Positions 54,595 through 63,236 of a stretch of DNA of 64,000 nt are shown piece after piece. The position numbers and the translations under genes were made by a program. Origin of the DNA: Verrucomicrobiota bacterium (GTDB taxonomy: Bacteria > Verrucomicrobiota > Kiritimatiellia > CAIQIC01 > JAGNIJ01); NCBI GenBank assembly GCA_022710725.1, contig JAKLGK010000002.1:124001-188000 (forward strand). The letters run 5' to 3'. Numbering within the stretch: position 1 is the first letter of the stretch; the number at the start of each line of letters is the position of its first letter. The notes beneath the pieces are model-generated. The model worked only from the letters and a program-made list of their open reading frames with translations. It was not told the DNA's origin and made no database searches.

Positions 54595-55227
54595 TTACCG
54601 CTGAAGGTGGCGACGCATCAACAGGGCCGCAAGGCCGCCCGCCACCAGCGCCAGCGTGCCCGGCTCCGGAATCGCGCCCGGCGACCCGACATCTGGTCCG
54701 CCGCCCATGGACGTGGACTGGAACGCGCCGTTCTCGCCGACGACGCTCAAGCCCAGCGATGTGCCGGTCTTGTCCCATTCGAAGGAATAACCCGCCGTTG
54801 CCGTGCCAAAGGTGATGGAGGCGATCTGGACGGAAGAAGGGCTGTAAAGATAGATGGCGTCGCCGGAGGCGCTGAAATTCTGAAATTCGGTGTTGCCCAG
54901 GTTGACGACCGCCACGCTGGACGGAATGCCCCAGATCGTTCGCCAGCTATCCTCTTCTCCAATGGTTTCCTGGCTGATAATCAGGAACTCCCCGGCGCCG
55001 ATCGACAGCCCATTAAAGTTGGCCGAGCCGGGCGTTGCCGAGTTGTCGTCCCACGAATAATTTGTCAGGTCCACAGCCACCGTGTCGTCATTGTACAATT
55101 CCCACCAGTCCCCATTCGCGAACGTGTTGGTATGGTTGCTCGAAGACATCGCCTCCGTGATGACCAGCGTGGCGCGGGCCGTAACGGACAGAAGCAGCAT
55201 CAGCGCGATTCCCATGAGTTTTTTCAT
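54595..55227 (-). CDS. PEP-CTERM-anchored lamin-tail-domain protein
   Basis: A 210-residue exported protein. ATG 55227 follows AAAAGGAAC and begins a signal peptide (MKKLMGIALMLLLSVTARA). Residues about 22-150 are a lamin-tail domain (ITEAMSSSNHTNTFANGDWW, ELYNDD). The C-terminus is a PEP-CTERM tripartite signal: IPEPGT, a hydrophobic helix LALVAGGLAALLM, and a basic end RRHLQR. The PEP-CTERM signal is the substrate tag for exosortase, so an exosortase should exist elsewhere in this genome. The lamin-tail domain is shared with the adjacent CotH protein. Confidence 0.9.
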   Translation of the reverse strand: MKKLMGIALMLLLSVTARATLVITEAMSSSNHTNTFANGDWWELYNDDTVAVDLTNYSWDDNSATPGSANFNGLSIGAGEFLIISQETIGEEDSWRTIWGIPSSVAVVNLGNTEFQNFSASGDAIYLYSPSSVQIASITFGTATAGYSFEWDKTGTSLGLSVVGENGAFQSTSMGGGPDVGSPGAIPEPGTLALVAGGLAALLMRRHLQR

Positions 55228-55285
55228 GCGTTCCTTTTCTCGCGGTCGAGTGGGGTTCAGGATCAATCGCTTTACTTTGAATAAA

Positions 55286-55313
55286 TATATACCCCGTGGA
55301 CATTAAGCGGCAA
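55286..55313 (-). promoter_or_regulatory. Predicted promoter of the PEP-CTERM protein gene
   Basis: Minus-strand TTGCCG (55308-55313), 16 bases, TATATA (55286-55291) in an AT-rich intergenic stretch, 58 bp upstream of the ATG. A run of eight T residues on the same strand near 55324-55331, downstream of miaB, may belong to a terminator, but I see no hairpin directly against it. Confidence 0.45.
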
Positions 55314-55372
55314 TTAAGTTCCGAAAAAAAACGAAGGGCAGGTTCTTTCAACGCGAGCCGCCGCGCGCGGTT

Positions 55373-56695
55373 TCAGGCACAATGGCCGATCAGTGTGAAA
55401 GGCCCTGTCCAGTCGAGAGTTACAGAAGCCTCCCGGCCCAACCAATCGCCGTCGCCTTCGAAAAAAACCAGCTTGTTCTGCGGCGTCCGGCCGCGCCAGC
55501 GTCCGTTTTTCGCGCGCTCTTCGGCCAGCACTTCGACGGTTCGGCCCAGCAGCGTGGCGTTCTTCTCCGCTTGGATTTCGGTCTGCCGATTCTCCAGCAT
55601 CTGCCAGCGCCGCTCCTTTTCCTCCGGCGGCACGTCGTCGTCCATCGTCCGGGCCGCCACGGTGCCCGGCCGCACGGAGTACTGCGCGACGTGCGCCACG
55701 TCCAGCCGCAGCTCGTCCAGCAGCCGGTACGAATCCATGAACTGCGCCTCGGTCTCGCCCGGGAACCCGACGATGATGTCCGTCAGTACGGCGGCATCGG
55801 GGATCTTTTCGCGAATCCGGCCGACCAGCCGCCGGTAATCGTCCGCCGTGTACCCGCGCTTCATCCGGGCGAGGATCTCGTCGTTGCCGGACTGGAACGG
55901 CACCTCAATGTAGGGACAGACCTTCGGCAGGCGCGCGACAGCGTCGAGAAGCCGGTCGGTCAGCCAGTTGGGATGGCTGGTCAGAAAACGGATGCGCAGT
56001 ACTTCCGGGATCGCGCTGATCTGCTCCAACAGGCCGGCGAGGTCCGGCTTCCCGTCCAGGTCGAGCCCGTAGCGGTCCACGATCTGGCCGAGCAGTGTGA
56101 TCTCCCGCACGCCCTGGTCCGCCAGGCGTCGCGCCTCGCGCAGGATTTCTTCGGGCGGGCGGCTGCGTTCGCGCCCGCGCCGGCCGGGGATGACGCAGAA
56201 TGTGCAGCCGTGCGAGCAGCCGAGCACGACGGGGACGTAGGCCGTGACGGCCCGCGCCTGCTGCGAAACCGGCAGCACGGGGCCGCCGTCCTGGATCGCG
56301 TCGCGCTCCGCGCGGCGGGTCTTGCCATGCGCGGCCTCGACGTGATCGAGCAGGGGGGCCGTGTCCGACGGCGGGGCGAAGACGTCCACCCACGGGAAGC
56401 GCTGCTTCAGCTCGGGCAGTTCGCGGGGCGAGACCATGCAGCCCATGAGCGCGATGACCGTGCCGGGTTTTTTCCGCTTGAGCGCCTTCAGCGGATGCAG
56501 CCGCCGGACGGCGCGGTCCTCGGCCTGCTGCCGGACGACGCAGGTGTTGAGCACGACGAGCGACGCCTCCTCCGCGTGACGGGCGGGCGCGTAGCCCAGC
56601 GCCTCGAGTTGCGCGGCGACCTTGCGGGAGTCGGCCTCGTTCATCTGGCAGCCGATGGTCCAGATATGGTACGTGCGCTCCACGAACACCATCAT
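55373..56695 (-). CDS. miaB: tRNA-2-methylthio-N6-dimethylallyladenosine synthase
   Basis: A 440-residue radical-SAM methylthiotransferase adding the 2-methylthio group to i6A37 of tRNAs. The N-terminal cluster cysteines are C16 (TIGCQMNEAD), C52 (NTCVVRQQAEDR) and C86 (GCM). The radical-SAM cluster is C160, C164 and C167 in GCSHGCTFCVIP. The GRRGRERSR segment, SGNDEILARMKRGYT and a C-terminal TRAM domain (from about 370) complete the family. Sequence features favour MiaB over the related RimO and MtaB. The Rrf2-type regulator gene lies 77 bp upstream on the same strand. Confidence 0.93.
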   Translation of the reverse strand: MMVFVERTYHIWTIGCQMNEADSRKVAAQLEALGYAPARHAEEASLVVLNTCVVRQQAEDRAVRRLHPLKALKRKKPGTVIALMGCMVSPRELPELKQRFPWVDVFAPPSDTAPLLDHVEAAHGKTRRAERDAIQDGGPVLPVSQQARAVTAYVPVVLGCSHGCTFCVIPGRRGRERSRPPEEILREARRLADQGVREITLLGQIVDRYGLDLDGKPDLAGLLEQISAIPEVLRIRFLTSHPNWLTDRLLDAVARLPKVCPYIEVPFQSGNDEILARMKRGYTADDYRRLVGRIREKIPDAAVLTDIIVGFPGETEAQFMDSYRLLDELRLDVAHVAQYSVRPGTVAARTMDDDVPPEEKERRWQMLENRQTEIQAEKNATLLGRTVEVLAEERAKNGRWRGRTPQNKLVFFEGDGDWLGREASVTLDWTGPFTLIGHCA

Positions 56696-56737
56696 ACAGG
56701 AATCAACCGCGGCTGTCGCGGCTGGAGGGAGAGATCG

Positions 56738-56762
56738 CCTTTACGCCCTTTGCGCCTTCTGT
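56738..56762. repeat. Short 9-bp-period repeat downstream of the Rrf2 gene
   Basis: Read on the minus strand, GAAGGCGCAAAGGGCGTAAAGG, between the Rrf2 stop and the miaB start. It is the same low-complexity type as the sequence at the end of the YejA-like gene (near 16041) and just after 31375. Confidence 0.45.
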
Positions 56763-56772
56763 TCCATCCTCT

Positions 56773-57195
56773 TCAGATATCGAAATGCAGAGCGGCGGAC
56801 CGCTCGCTCTGCTCGTCCAATCGGGCGAGCTCGCGGAACGAAACGGAATCGAACACCTCCGACATCGCCGTTTCCGCGCGGCCCCACAGGGTGGCCAGGA
56901 CGTCCCGGGCGGCCTCGGCGGTCTTGCGCGGGGCGAACAGGGGCCCTTCAAAGAGTCGTATGATATCTCCGGCCGAAATCTTGTCCGCCGACCGGGCCAG
57001 CAGGTATCCGCCCTCCTTGCCCCGCACGGACCGGGTGAAGCCGTTCTGCTTCAGGGTCAGCAGGATGGATTCCAGGAAGCGCACGGGAATGTGCCGAGCG
57101 CGCGCGATTTCCGCGATCGTGGCCAATCCCTTGCCTTCCTGCCGGGCCAGTTCCACCATCGCCCGGAGCGCGTATTGGCAGCGGTTCGATACCAT
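56773..57195 (-). CDS. Rrf2-family transcriptional regulator
   Basis: A 140-residue winged-helix protein (NRCQYALRAMVELARQEG, TIAEIARARHIPVRFLESIL, GKEGGYLLARSADKISAGDI). Rrf2 proteins include IscR, NsrR and cysteine-metabolism regulators. The three-cysteine cluster loop near residues 90-110 is absent; only C6 is present, so iron-sulfur sensing of the IscR type is unlikely. ATG 57195 gives the family start; GTG 57210 is an alternative. Whether it controls miaB, the downstream gene on the same strand, cannot be told. Confidence 0.88.
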   Translation of the reverse strand: MVSNRCQYALRAMVELARQEGKGLATIAEIARARHIPVRFLESILLTLKQNGFTRSVRGKEGGYLLARSADKISAGDIIRLFEGPLFAPRKTAEAARDVLATLWGRAETAMSEVFDSVSFRELARLDEQSERSAALHFDI

Positions 57196-57245
57196 GTCCG
57201 CAATATACACTAAGGCGGTAGATTATCCAGACAGGCCAAGTATAT

Positions 57246-57284
57246 AAAAAAAGGGGGAGGCCGGCTTGGCGCACGGCCCCCCCG
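57246..57284 (-). terminator. Intrinsic terminator of the subtilisin gene
   Basis: On the minus strand, 15 bases after the subtilisin stop, GGGGGGGCCG pairs with CGGCCTCCCCC (one bulged base) around a loop of about ten bases. The stem is followed directly by seven T residues (57246-57252). This is a textbook rho-independent terminator and separates the subtilisin gene from the Rrf2 gene. Confidence 0.82.
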
Positions 57285-57298
57285 GGGTGGGCGAACGT

Positions 57299-60274
57299 CT
57301 AGAACTTGTACTGCATCAGCAACCCATCGCCCATGCCTTTGTACACGGCTCCGTCATAGGGACCTTCCGTCCGTCCGGCGGTGTACAGGACGTTCTCCTT
57401 GGCCGCCACGGCTTTGGGTTCGGACTTCCATTCGCTGTTCGCGAATATATTGTCCCGCCAAGCGAGCGCGCCCGCCGTCGTGTAGCTGATCAGGTACGTC
57501 GACGGATGGCCGGAGAAGCCGCCGACCGGATAAACTTCCTTGGCGCCGATCATCAGCCTTCCGTTCAGCAGGCAGATGGACGCGCCTTCGTTGTTCTCCT
57601 CGGATCCGAACAGGCGTGTCCACTGCCAGTCAAGGGCCGCGTTGTATTTTTGGGCAAAGCCTTTTTTCTTGAGCAGGTCGGGATTGTCCTCTCCGTCCCA
57701 GTCAAGCCCGCGCATATAGCCGGTCAGGTAGACGTTCCGGGCGGCGTCCAGGACCAGGTCCGTCGCGATGGCATAGCCGGCGTCCGGCGCCGCGTGCACG
57801 ACGGAGTCCAGCGGAACGCCGGCCGGACTGTACTTGCGGACGAAGACGGACTGGTCGAGCAGCGCGCCGGTCGGGCCGGTCACCCACGTGTTGCCTGCGC
57901 CGTCCGCCACGATCGAGTGGGCCCGGTCGAAGTCCGGCGTGCCCCAGAAGCGCGTCCATTGCCAGACGCCCGCCGGATTGTACTTCATCACCAGCATGTC
58001 GGCATTGCCCTGGAACGGCTGGCCGTCAAAGGCGGCCTTGGCATCTCCGCCGACGTAGACGTTCCCGGCGTTGTCGCAGGCGATCTTGTTCCCCGCGTCC
58101 GCGTCGGCGCTGCCCCGGATGCGCGTCCACTTCCAGTTCCCGTTCGTGTCGTACTTGATCACGAAGATGTCGCCGACGACCATGTCCCCGTCCGGATTAT
58201 TGTTCGGCTGGCCGTCGAGCTTCTCCTTGGTCATGCCCGTCGCATACACATTGCCCGCGGCGTCCACCGCGATCCCCCCGCCGAACGTCCGATTGCTGCC
58301 TTTCGTCCTGGCCCACAGCAGGTTTCCGTCGCCGTCGAACTTGCAGACCGCGATCGAGAAGAAGTAATCCACTCCGTCCGTCCTGCCGAGCTGGCAGAGG
58401 GTATACACGTTGCCGGCGGCGTCGAGGGCCATGTCCACAAACGCCTCGTCGTTTACGCCCCCGGTGAGCTTGGTCCATTTCCACTTCGGATCGATCGTCA
58501 CCCACACCTTGTCCTGGTAGAACTGCTTGGGCCCCTCGACCGTGAGTTGCACGCAGCGCTGGTCCACGCGGGCGGCTGCCGCGCCGGGGAAAACGAAGTT
58601 GGCGCAGAGCGCGCCGTTGGGTTGCGGCACGACGCTGCCGTTGATCGGGTTCCAGGCCGCCGGGCTTTCGCCGTGCCCCCATTCCAGGCGCCACTTCGTC
58701 ATCGCCGAGCAGAACGCCTTGCCTTTGAACTGAACGGCGTCGCCCGGCCGGATCCGGAAATGCCGGTCCAGCGGCGTGCGGATGCGGGCCGCGCCGGCCC
58801 CGTTGTACCTGACCAGGTTGTTGAGATTGATGCGCCCGTAGCCCGTCCGGTAGGACCACGGCCCGCCGTCGGCGGTCTCGGCCGAGGCGCGCAGCAGGGA
58901 GCGCACGACGTCCACCTCGTAGTCCGGGTGCAGACCGAGGATCAGCGCCGCGGCGCCGGACACGTAGGGCGCGGAGGCGGACGTGCCCGCCATGCGGCAG
59001 TACTGTCCGCCGATCACGAGGGGGTTCAGGTCGGGCGAGTGCACGGCCGAGAGAAGGGAGAGGATGTTGCAGGGATCGAAGGGATCCGGGTCGCCGCCCG
59101 GGGCGCAGACGTCCAGCCAGTAGCCCTTGTTGCTGAATTCGCAGTGCAGGTCGGCCGGGTCGCTGGCGGCCACGCAGATCGCGTCCACCTCGCTGCCCGG
59201 GGTGTGGTACTTGTCGCAGGAGTCGTTGCCGGCGGAGCAGACGGCGACCACCTTCTTCTGGTAGGCGACGGCCAGGGCCGAGGTGATGACCTTCAGTTTC
59301 CTGTAGTCGCCGACGCTCAAGTTGATCACGCGGGCGCCCTTGTCCACGGCATAGACGATCGCCGCGGCCGCGTCGCTGATCAGGCCATCCCCCTCCGCGT
59401 CGGTGATCGTCAGCGGCATGACCTTGGCCTGGGGCGCCACGCCGATGATACCCCTCGCGTTGTTCCCGCGGGCGGCGATGATCCCCGCGCAGAAGGTGCC
59501 GTGGCCGTTCACGTCCATCGTGTCGTTGTGGCCGGCCTGGAAGTTCCAGCCGCGGACGTCGTCCACGAACCCGTTGCCGTCGTCGTCCACGTTGTTGGCC
59601 GCGATTTCCCCGGCATTCTGCCAGACCTGTCCGTTCAGCTCGGGATGGTTCCGGTCCACGCCGGAGTCCACGACCGCGACGAGGATGCCCGCGCCGAAGC
59701 CCAGGTTCCACGCCAGTTCGGCGTCCAGCTTGTCGCGCTTGAGCGCCCACAGGTCGTCGTAGGGCTGGCCCCAGGTGCCGGCGCTGGCGAAGAAGGGATC
59801 GTTGGGGAGCCATTCCGTGCGGCACCACGCGTCGGGCTCGACCGACAGCACCCCGGCCGTCGCCTCGAGTTTCTCCGCGTTCAGGGACGCCGCCGGGTTG
59901 GCCAGCCGGATGACGAACGTGTCGTACAGCGCCGCCCGTTCCGGGCTCGAAGTGCGGTCGGCCTTGGAATTACGGAAAGGCGCGCGCAGCCCCGTCGCGC
60001 GGATGGCCGTCAGGGCGTTGAGGAAGGCCTGTTGCCCGGACCACGAGGGGCGCGACAGGAGCGATTTCACCAGCGCGTTGAACTCGGAGGGGGACAGGGC
60101 GGGCTTGACCAGGTCCTGCGCGGCCAGGGCCGCCAGGGCGGGGGACAATTGAACGATGATACTGGGCGGCGGCTGGTCGGTTCCCGGCTTTTCGGCCATG
60201 GCCTGCGGCGCGGCGAGCAAGGCGACGAACCAAACGAACGCAAGGATCTTCAGGCATGTTTTCGCGGTCTTCAT
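57299..60274 (-). CDS. Secreted subtilisin-like serine protease with beta-propeller-type repeats
   Basis: A 991-residue exported S8 protease. ATG 60274 follows GGAGG and starts a signal peptide (LAFVWFVALLAAPQAMA). After a propeptide-like region (about 30-155) the catalytic domain has D203 in VAVVDSGVDRNHPE, H258 in NGHGTFCAG, the oxyanion N350 in SAGNDS, and S432 in AGTSASAPYVSG. Residues about 600-990 carry repeated SBBP-like units (DAAGNVYTLCQLG, DNAGNVYVGGDAKAA, DAARNVYLTGYM). The shared C-terminal module of the other secreted proteins is absent. It ends with a good intrinsic terminator. Confidence 0.93.
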   Translation of the reverse strand: MKTAKTCLKILAFVWFVALLAAPQAMAEKPGTDQPPPSIIVQLSPALAALAAQDLVKPALSPSEFNALVKSLLSRPSWSGQQAFLNALTAIRATGLRAPFRNSKADRTSSPERAALYDTFVIRLANPAASLNAEKLEATAGVLSVEPDAWCRTEWLPNDPFFASAGTWGQPYDDLWALKRDKLDAELAWNLGFGAGILVAVVDSGVDRNHPELNGQVWQNAGEIAANNVDDDGNGFVDDVRGWNFQAGHNDTMDVNGHGTFCAGIIAARGNNARGIIGVAPQAKVMPLTITDAEGDGLISDAAAAIVYAVDKGARVINLSVGDYRKLKVITSALAVAYQKKVVAVCSAGNDSCDKYHTPGSEVDAICVAASDPADLHCEFSNKGYWLDVCAPGGDPDPFDPCNILSLLSAVHSPDLNPLVIGGQYCRMAGTSASAPYVSGAAALILGLHPDYEVDVVRSLLRASAETADGGPWSYRTGYGRINLNNLVRYNGAGAARIRTPLDRHFRIRPGDAVQFKGKAFCSAMTKWRLEWGHGESPAAWNPINGSVVPQPNGALCANFVFPGAAAARVDQRCVQLTVEGPKQFYQDKVWVTIDPKWKWTKLTGGVNDEAFVDMALDAAGNVYTLCQLGRTDGVDYFFSIAVCKFDGDGNLLWARTKGSNRTFGGGIAVDAAGNVYATGMTKEKLDGQPNNNPDGDMVVGDIFVIKYDTNGNWKWTRIRGSADADAGNKIACDNAGNVYVGGDAKAAFDGQPFQGNADMLVMKYNPAGVWQWTRFWGTPDFDRAHSIVADGAGNTWVTGPTGALLDQSVFVRKYSPAGVPLDSVVHAAPDAGYAIATDLVLDAARNVYLTGYMRGLDWDGEDNPDLLKKKGFAQKYNAALDWQWTRLFGSEENNEGASICLLNGRLMIGAKEVYPVGGFSGHPSTYLISYTTAGALAWRDNIFANSEWKSEPKAVAAKENVLYTAGRTEGPYDGAVYKGMGDGLLMQYKF

Positions 60275-60317
60275 GGGCCCTCCGGTTCCTGGTTTCCTCG
60301 GCGAAGCGAGGCTTAAA

Positions 60318-60345
60318 CATTTACGGCATACGGCTGCATGCTCAA
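60318..60345 (-). promoter_or_regulatory. Predicted promoter of the subtilisin gene
   Basis: Minus-strand TTGAGC (60340-60345), 16 bases, TAAATG (60318-60323), 44 bp upstream of the ATG at 60274. The match to consensus is moderate. Confidence 0.35.
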
Positions 60346-60419
60346 GGACCCCAGTCGCGCGTGGAGATGCTTTCTTCCCGGCTTTCGGAAAAAATGAGGC
60401 GACCCGGCCGGCGACAGGA

Positions 60420-61199
60420 TCAGGCCGGCACGACGACGCGCCGGGAACCGGGCAGCGCAATCACCTCGAGGGCATGACGATAGGTCGGGGAAAGGACGCC
60501 CGCCGTAAGGACGTCTTCCGGCGCCCCGTCGGCCGCGAGGCGCCCCTGGTCAAGCAGGACCAGCCGGCGGCAGAAGGCGGCGGCGAGGTTGAGGTCGTGC
60601 GAGGAGAAGATCACGGTCGTGCCCCGTTCGCGGTTCAGCGCGCGGACCAGTTCCAGCAGGCGCCAGGCGTGCTGGATGTCCAGGTGCGCCGTCGGCTCGT
60701 CGAGCAGCAGGACCTGCGGTTCCTGCGCGAGGGCGAGGGCGACGAGCGTCCGCTGCCGCTCGCCAGCGCTCAATTCGTCCACGAGTTGCTCCTCCATGCC
60801 TTCCAGGTCCGCCTGCCGGAGGGCGGTTCCGATCGCCTCGCGATCGCCGGCAGCCAGGCGGCTCCATGCCGCCCCGTATGGCCGGCGGCCGAGCGCGACG
60901 AAGTCCCGGACGGTGAAAGCCACGGGGAGGTTCAGGCTCTGCGGCACGAAGGCCATCCGTTGCGCGAGGCGGCGCGCGTTCATCGCGGCGAGGTCGGCCT
61001 CGCCCAGCATCACCGCGCCCTGCGCGGGGCGCAGGGAGCCGCTCAAGACGCGTAGTAGCGTGGTCTTTCCCGCGCCGTTTGGCCCGATCAGGCCGACGAG
61101 TTCCCCGGGCGCGAAGCGCAGGGAAATATCGTGCAGGATCGCCTTGTCGCCGTATCCGGCGGCCACGGCGCGGGCTTCGAGTTGGAGAGGAGAGGGCAC
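60420..61199 (-). CDS. BtuD/FecE-type ABC transporter ATP-binding protein
   Basis: A 259-residue ATPase starting at GTG 61199. Walker A GPNGAGKTTLLR, signature LSAGERQRTLVALALAQ, Walker B VLLLDEPTAHLDI and switch IFSSHDLNLAAAFC place it with importers of cobalamin, haem or iron-siderophore. It works with the FecCD permease and BtuF-like binding protein encoded upstream on the same strand. A composite heptad repeat separates it from the permease gene. Confidence 0.93.
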   Translation of the reverse strand: MPSPLQLEARAVAAGYGDKAILHDISLRFAPGELVGLIGPNGAGKTTLLRVLSGSLRPAQGAVMLGEADLAAMNARRLAQRMAFVPQSLNLPVAFTVRDFVALGRRPYGAAWSRLAAGDREAIGTALRQADLEGMEEQLVDELSAGERQRTLVALALAQEPQVLLLDEPTAHLDIQHAWRLLELVRALNRERGTTVIFSSHDLNLAAAFCRRLVLLDQGRLAADGAPEDVLTAGVLSPTYRHALEVIALPGSRRVVVPA

Positions 61200-61206
61200 G
61201 GATCAG

Positions 61207-61286
61207 ACGTGAATGGTGAATGGTGAATGGTGAATAGTGGAGGCCCAACCTCCTCCTGACACCTGAACCCTGAACCCTGACACCTT
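61207..61286. repeat. Composite heptad tandem repeat between btuC-like and btuD-like genes
   Basis: Plus strand: four units GTGAATG-GTGAATG-GTGAATG-GTGAATA at about 61210-61237, a GC-rich spacer, then CCTGAAC-CCTGAAC-CCTGACACC at about 61263-61286. The two heptads and their order are the same as between pgk and tpiA, but here the array is read in the opposite direction relative to the genes. Confidence 0.8.
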
Positions 61287-61288
61287 CA

Positions 61289-62260
61289 TTATCTCCACAT
61301 CTCCTTCTGCTTCCGGCGCAGCAGCAACAGGAAGAACGGCGCGCCCACGAGGGACGTGATCACCCCGATGGGGATTTCGACGGGATAGAACAACGTTCGC
61401 CCAAGCCCGTCGGCCAGGACGAGGAAGGCGGCGCCCAGCAGCGCGGCGGCGGGGACGAGTCGCCGGTGGTTCGGGCCGACGAGGGCGCGCGCGGCGTGGG
61501 GCGCCGTGAGCCCGACGAACCCGATCAGGCCGCTGATGCACACGGAGGCGGCGGTCAGCAGGGCGGCCAGGGCGAGGAATATGATCTTGGCGCGCTCCGC
61601 GTTCAGCCCGACATGGCCCGCCATCTCCTCGCCGAGCAGCAGGACGTCCAGATCCCGGGCCAGCAGGGCGGCGGCCGCGAGGGCGGGCAGGACAATCGCG
61701 GCGGCCGTCAGGACCAGCCGCGTATCGAAGACCTGCAAATCGCCAAGCAGCCACCAGAGGACGGCGTGCAGCCCCTCGACGCTGGCCTGCGAGACGATGA
61801 ACATCAGGAGGCTTCCGCACAGCGAACCCCACACCACGCCGGCGAGGACGAGCGTGTGCGGCCCCGTGATCCGCCCCGCCGACGCCAGGCGCCAGACGAT
61901 GGCCAGGCTGACCAGGCCGCCGACGAAGCCGGCCGCCGGCAGCATCAGGCTGCTGAACGCGAGCCCGCCGAGCAGGATCCCCAGCGCGGTGGCGAGGCCG
62001 GAGCCGGCGGACAGCCCGAGCACGTACGGCTCCGCCAGCGGGTTGCGCAGGAGCGCCTGCAGGATCACGCCCGACACCGAGAGCGCCGCGCCCGTGACGG
62101 CCCCCAGGGCCACCCGCCAGAGCCGCGCCTCCAGGATGCCCCGCCGTGCCGGCTCGAAGAGGCTCGCCGGCTCGCTCCATCCGTGTCCAAGAAACAGGCC
62201 CAGAGCCACCAGCAACGGGCAGGCGAACACAAGAATTATGAATATTCTTTGTTTATTCAT
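61289..62260 (-). CDS. FecCD-family (BtuC-like) ABC transporter permease
   Basis: A 323-residue permease with about ten membrane helices. FecCD hallmarks are ALSVSGVILQALLRNPLAEPYVLGLSAG (shown here as separate parts ALSVSGVILQALLRN and PLAEPYVLGLSAG), GFVGLTAPHAARALVGPNHR and the C-terminal PVEIPIGVITSLVGAPFFL. ATG 62260 (MNKQRIFIILVFACPLL) is chosen because the extra upstream residues fall in a low-complexity repeat. It forms the membrane channel of the BtuFCD-like importer. Confidence 0.93.
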   Translation of the reverse strand: MNKQRIFIILVFACPLLVALGLFLGHGWSEPASLFEPARRGILEARLWRVALGAVTGAALSVSGVILQALLRNPLAEPYVLGLSAGSGLATALGILLGGLAFSSLMLPAAGFVGGLVSLAIVWRLASAGRITGPHTLVLAGVVWGSLCGSLLMFIVSQASVEGLHAVLWWLLGDLQVFDTRLVLTAAAIVLPALAAAALLARDLDVLLLGEEMAGHVGLNAERAKIIFLALAALLTAASVCISGLIGFVGLTAPHAARALVGPNHRRLVPAAALLGAAFLVLADGLGRTLFYPVEIPIGVITSLVGAPFFLLLLRRKQKEMWR

Positions 62261-62273
62261 CCGAAGGAACGGG

Positions 62274-62335
62274 GCCGTGGATAGCGCGGACTTCGCGGAT
62301 AGGTCATCCGCGCTCATCCGCGAAATCCGTGGTCA
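62274..62335. repeat. Imperfect inverted repeat between btuF-like and btuC-like genes
   Basis: Read on the minus strand, GACCACGGATTTCGCGGATG and CGCGGATGA face ATCCGCGAAGTCCGCGCTATCCACGG. The two halves are imperfect inverted copies of a GCGGAT-rich sequence. The btuF-like stop TGA (62333-62335) is the TGA of GATTGACCACGG at the repeat edge. Confidence 0.65.
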
Positions 62336-63178
62336 ATCCGTTGTTTTCATCAGCCATTCCGAGAGCGCCTCCGCGCCGTCGAGCATACGCGGACCCGGGC
62401 GCAGGAGCCAGTCCGGGTTGATGCCGGCGCAAACGTGGTCCTCGCGGACGGCCCGGAGCCGGTCCCATCCCGGCCGTTGGGCCAGCCGTTCCGCCGCCGC
62501 GTTCGTGGTCATGTAGGCGAGCACGATGACGTCCGGATCCTGCGCCAGGATCCATTCCGAACTCGCGTTCGCGTACGAGCGGTCCAGCGCCGCGCCGATA
62601 TTTCGCCCCCCCGCCAGCGTGACCAGGTCGTTCGCGAAGGATTCCTTCCCCGCGGTCATCGGCGGATCGCTCCAGATCTCGATGTACACGCTGGGCCGTT
62701 CCCGCCCGGCCCAGAAAGTGTTCGCGCGCTGTTCAATCGCCGTCCGCCGGACTTCCATGTCCTGCGCCCAGCGGATCCCGGCTTCGGCGTCCCCGAGCTC
62801 GCGGGCGACGGCGCGTCCAGTGTCCAGCAGGCCCGTCCAGTTCTCGCACGACAGGACCAGCACTTTGATACCTTGACCCTCTAGGTATCCACGCAGGCCG
62901 GGCTTTTCGAGGTCGGTGGCCAGGACCAGATCGGGATGCGCTGCCAGCAGGGCCTCCTGGTTCGGCCGCCCGAAATCGCCGAGCACCGGAAGTGCCAGGG
63001 CTTCCGGCGGGTAGTCGCAGGCCGAGGATCGCCCGACGAGCCGGTCGCCGAGCCCGAGCGCGAAGACGAGTTCCGTCAGGCTGGGGGCCAGGCTGACGGC
63101 GGTGAGGGACGGTTCCTGGCCTCCGGCCGGTAAATTCGCCAGCCAAAGCGTTGTCAAAACGAGCCCGGTTATGCGCAT
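62333..63178 (-). CDS. BtuF-like periplasmic binding protein
   Basis: A 281-residue class III (helical-backbone) binding protein. ATG 63178 begins a signal peptide (MRITGLVLTTLWLANLPAGG). The core SLAPSLTELVFALGLGDRLV, CDYPPEALALPVLGDFGRPN and LAAHPDLVLAT matches the cobalamin-binding BtuF group more closely than siderophore binders, though haem or iron-chelate binding cannot be excluded. It is the first gene of btuF-btuC-btuD. I looked for a cobalamin riboswitch B12 box upstream and saw none; instead a mosaic hairpin element ends 59 bp before the start codon. Confidence 0.9.
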   Translation of the reverse strand: MRITGLVLTTLWLANLPAGGQEPSLTAVSLAPSLTELVFALGLGDRLVGRSSACDYPPEALALPVLGDFGRPNQEALLAAHPDLVLATDLEKPGLRGYLEGQGIKVLVLSCENWTGLLDTGRAVARELGDAEAGIRWAQDMEVRRTAIEQRANTFWAGRERPSVYIEIWSDPPMTAGKESFANDLVTLAGGRNIGAALDRSYANASSEWILAQDPDVIVLAYMTTNAAAERLAQRPGWDRLRAVREDHVCAGINPDWLLRPGPRMLDGAEALSEWLMKTTD

Positions 63179-63236
63179 GGAGCAGCATCCTAGGCTTCTC
63201 GGGAGAGGCCGACAAATCCTTTTACCTGGCGGCCTG

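Noticed and set aside
57266-60316. A 1016-residue plus-strand frame opposite the subtilisin gene
   Set aside because: It is antisense to a protease with a complete catalytic triad and has no recognisable domain.
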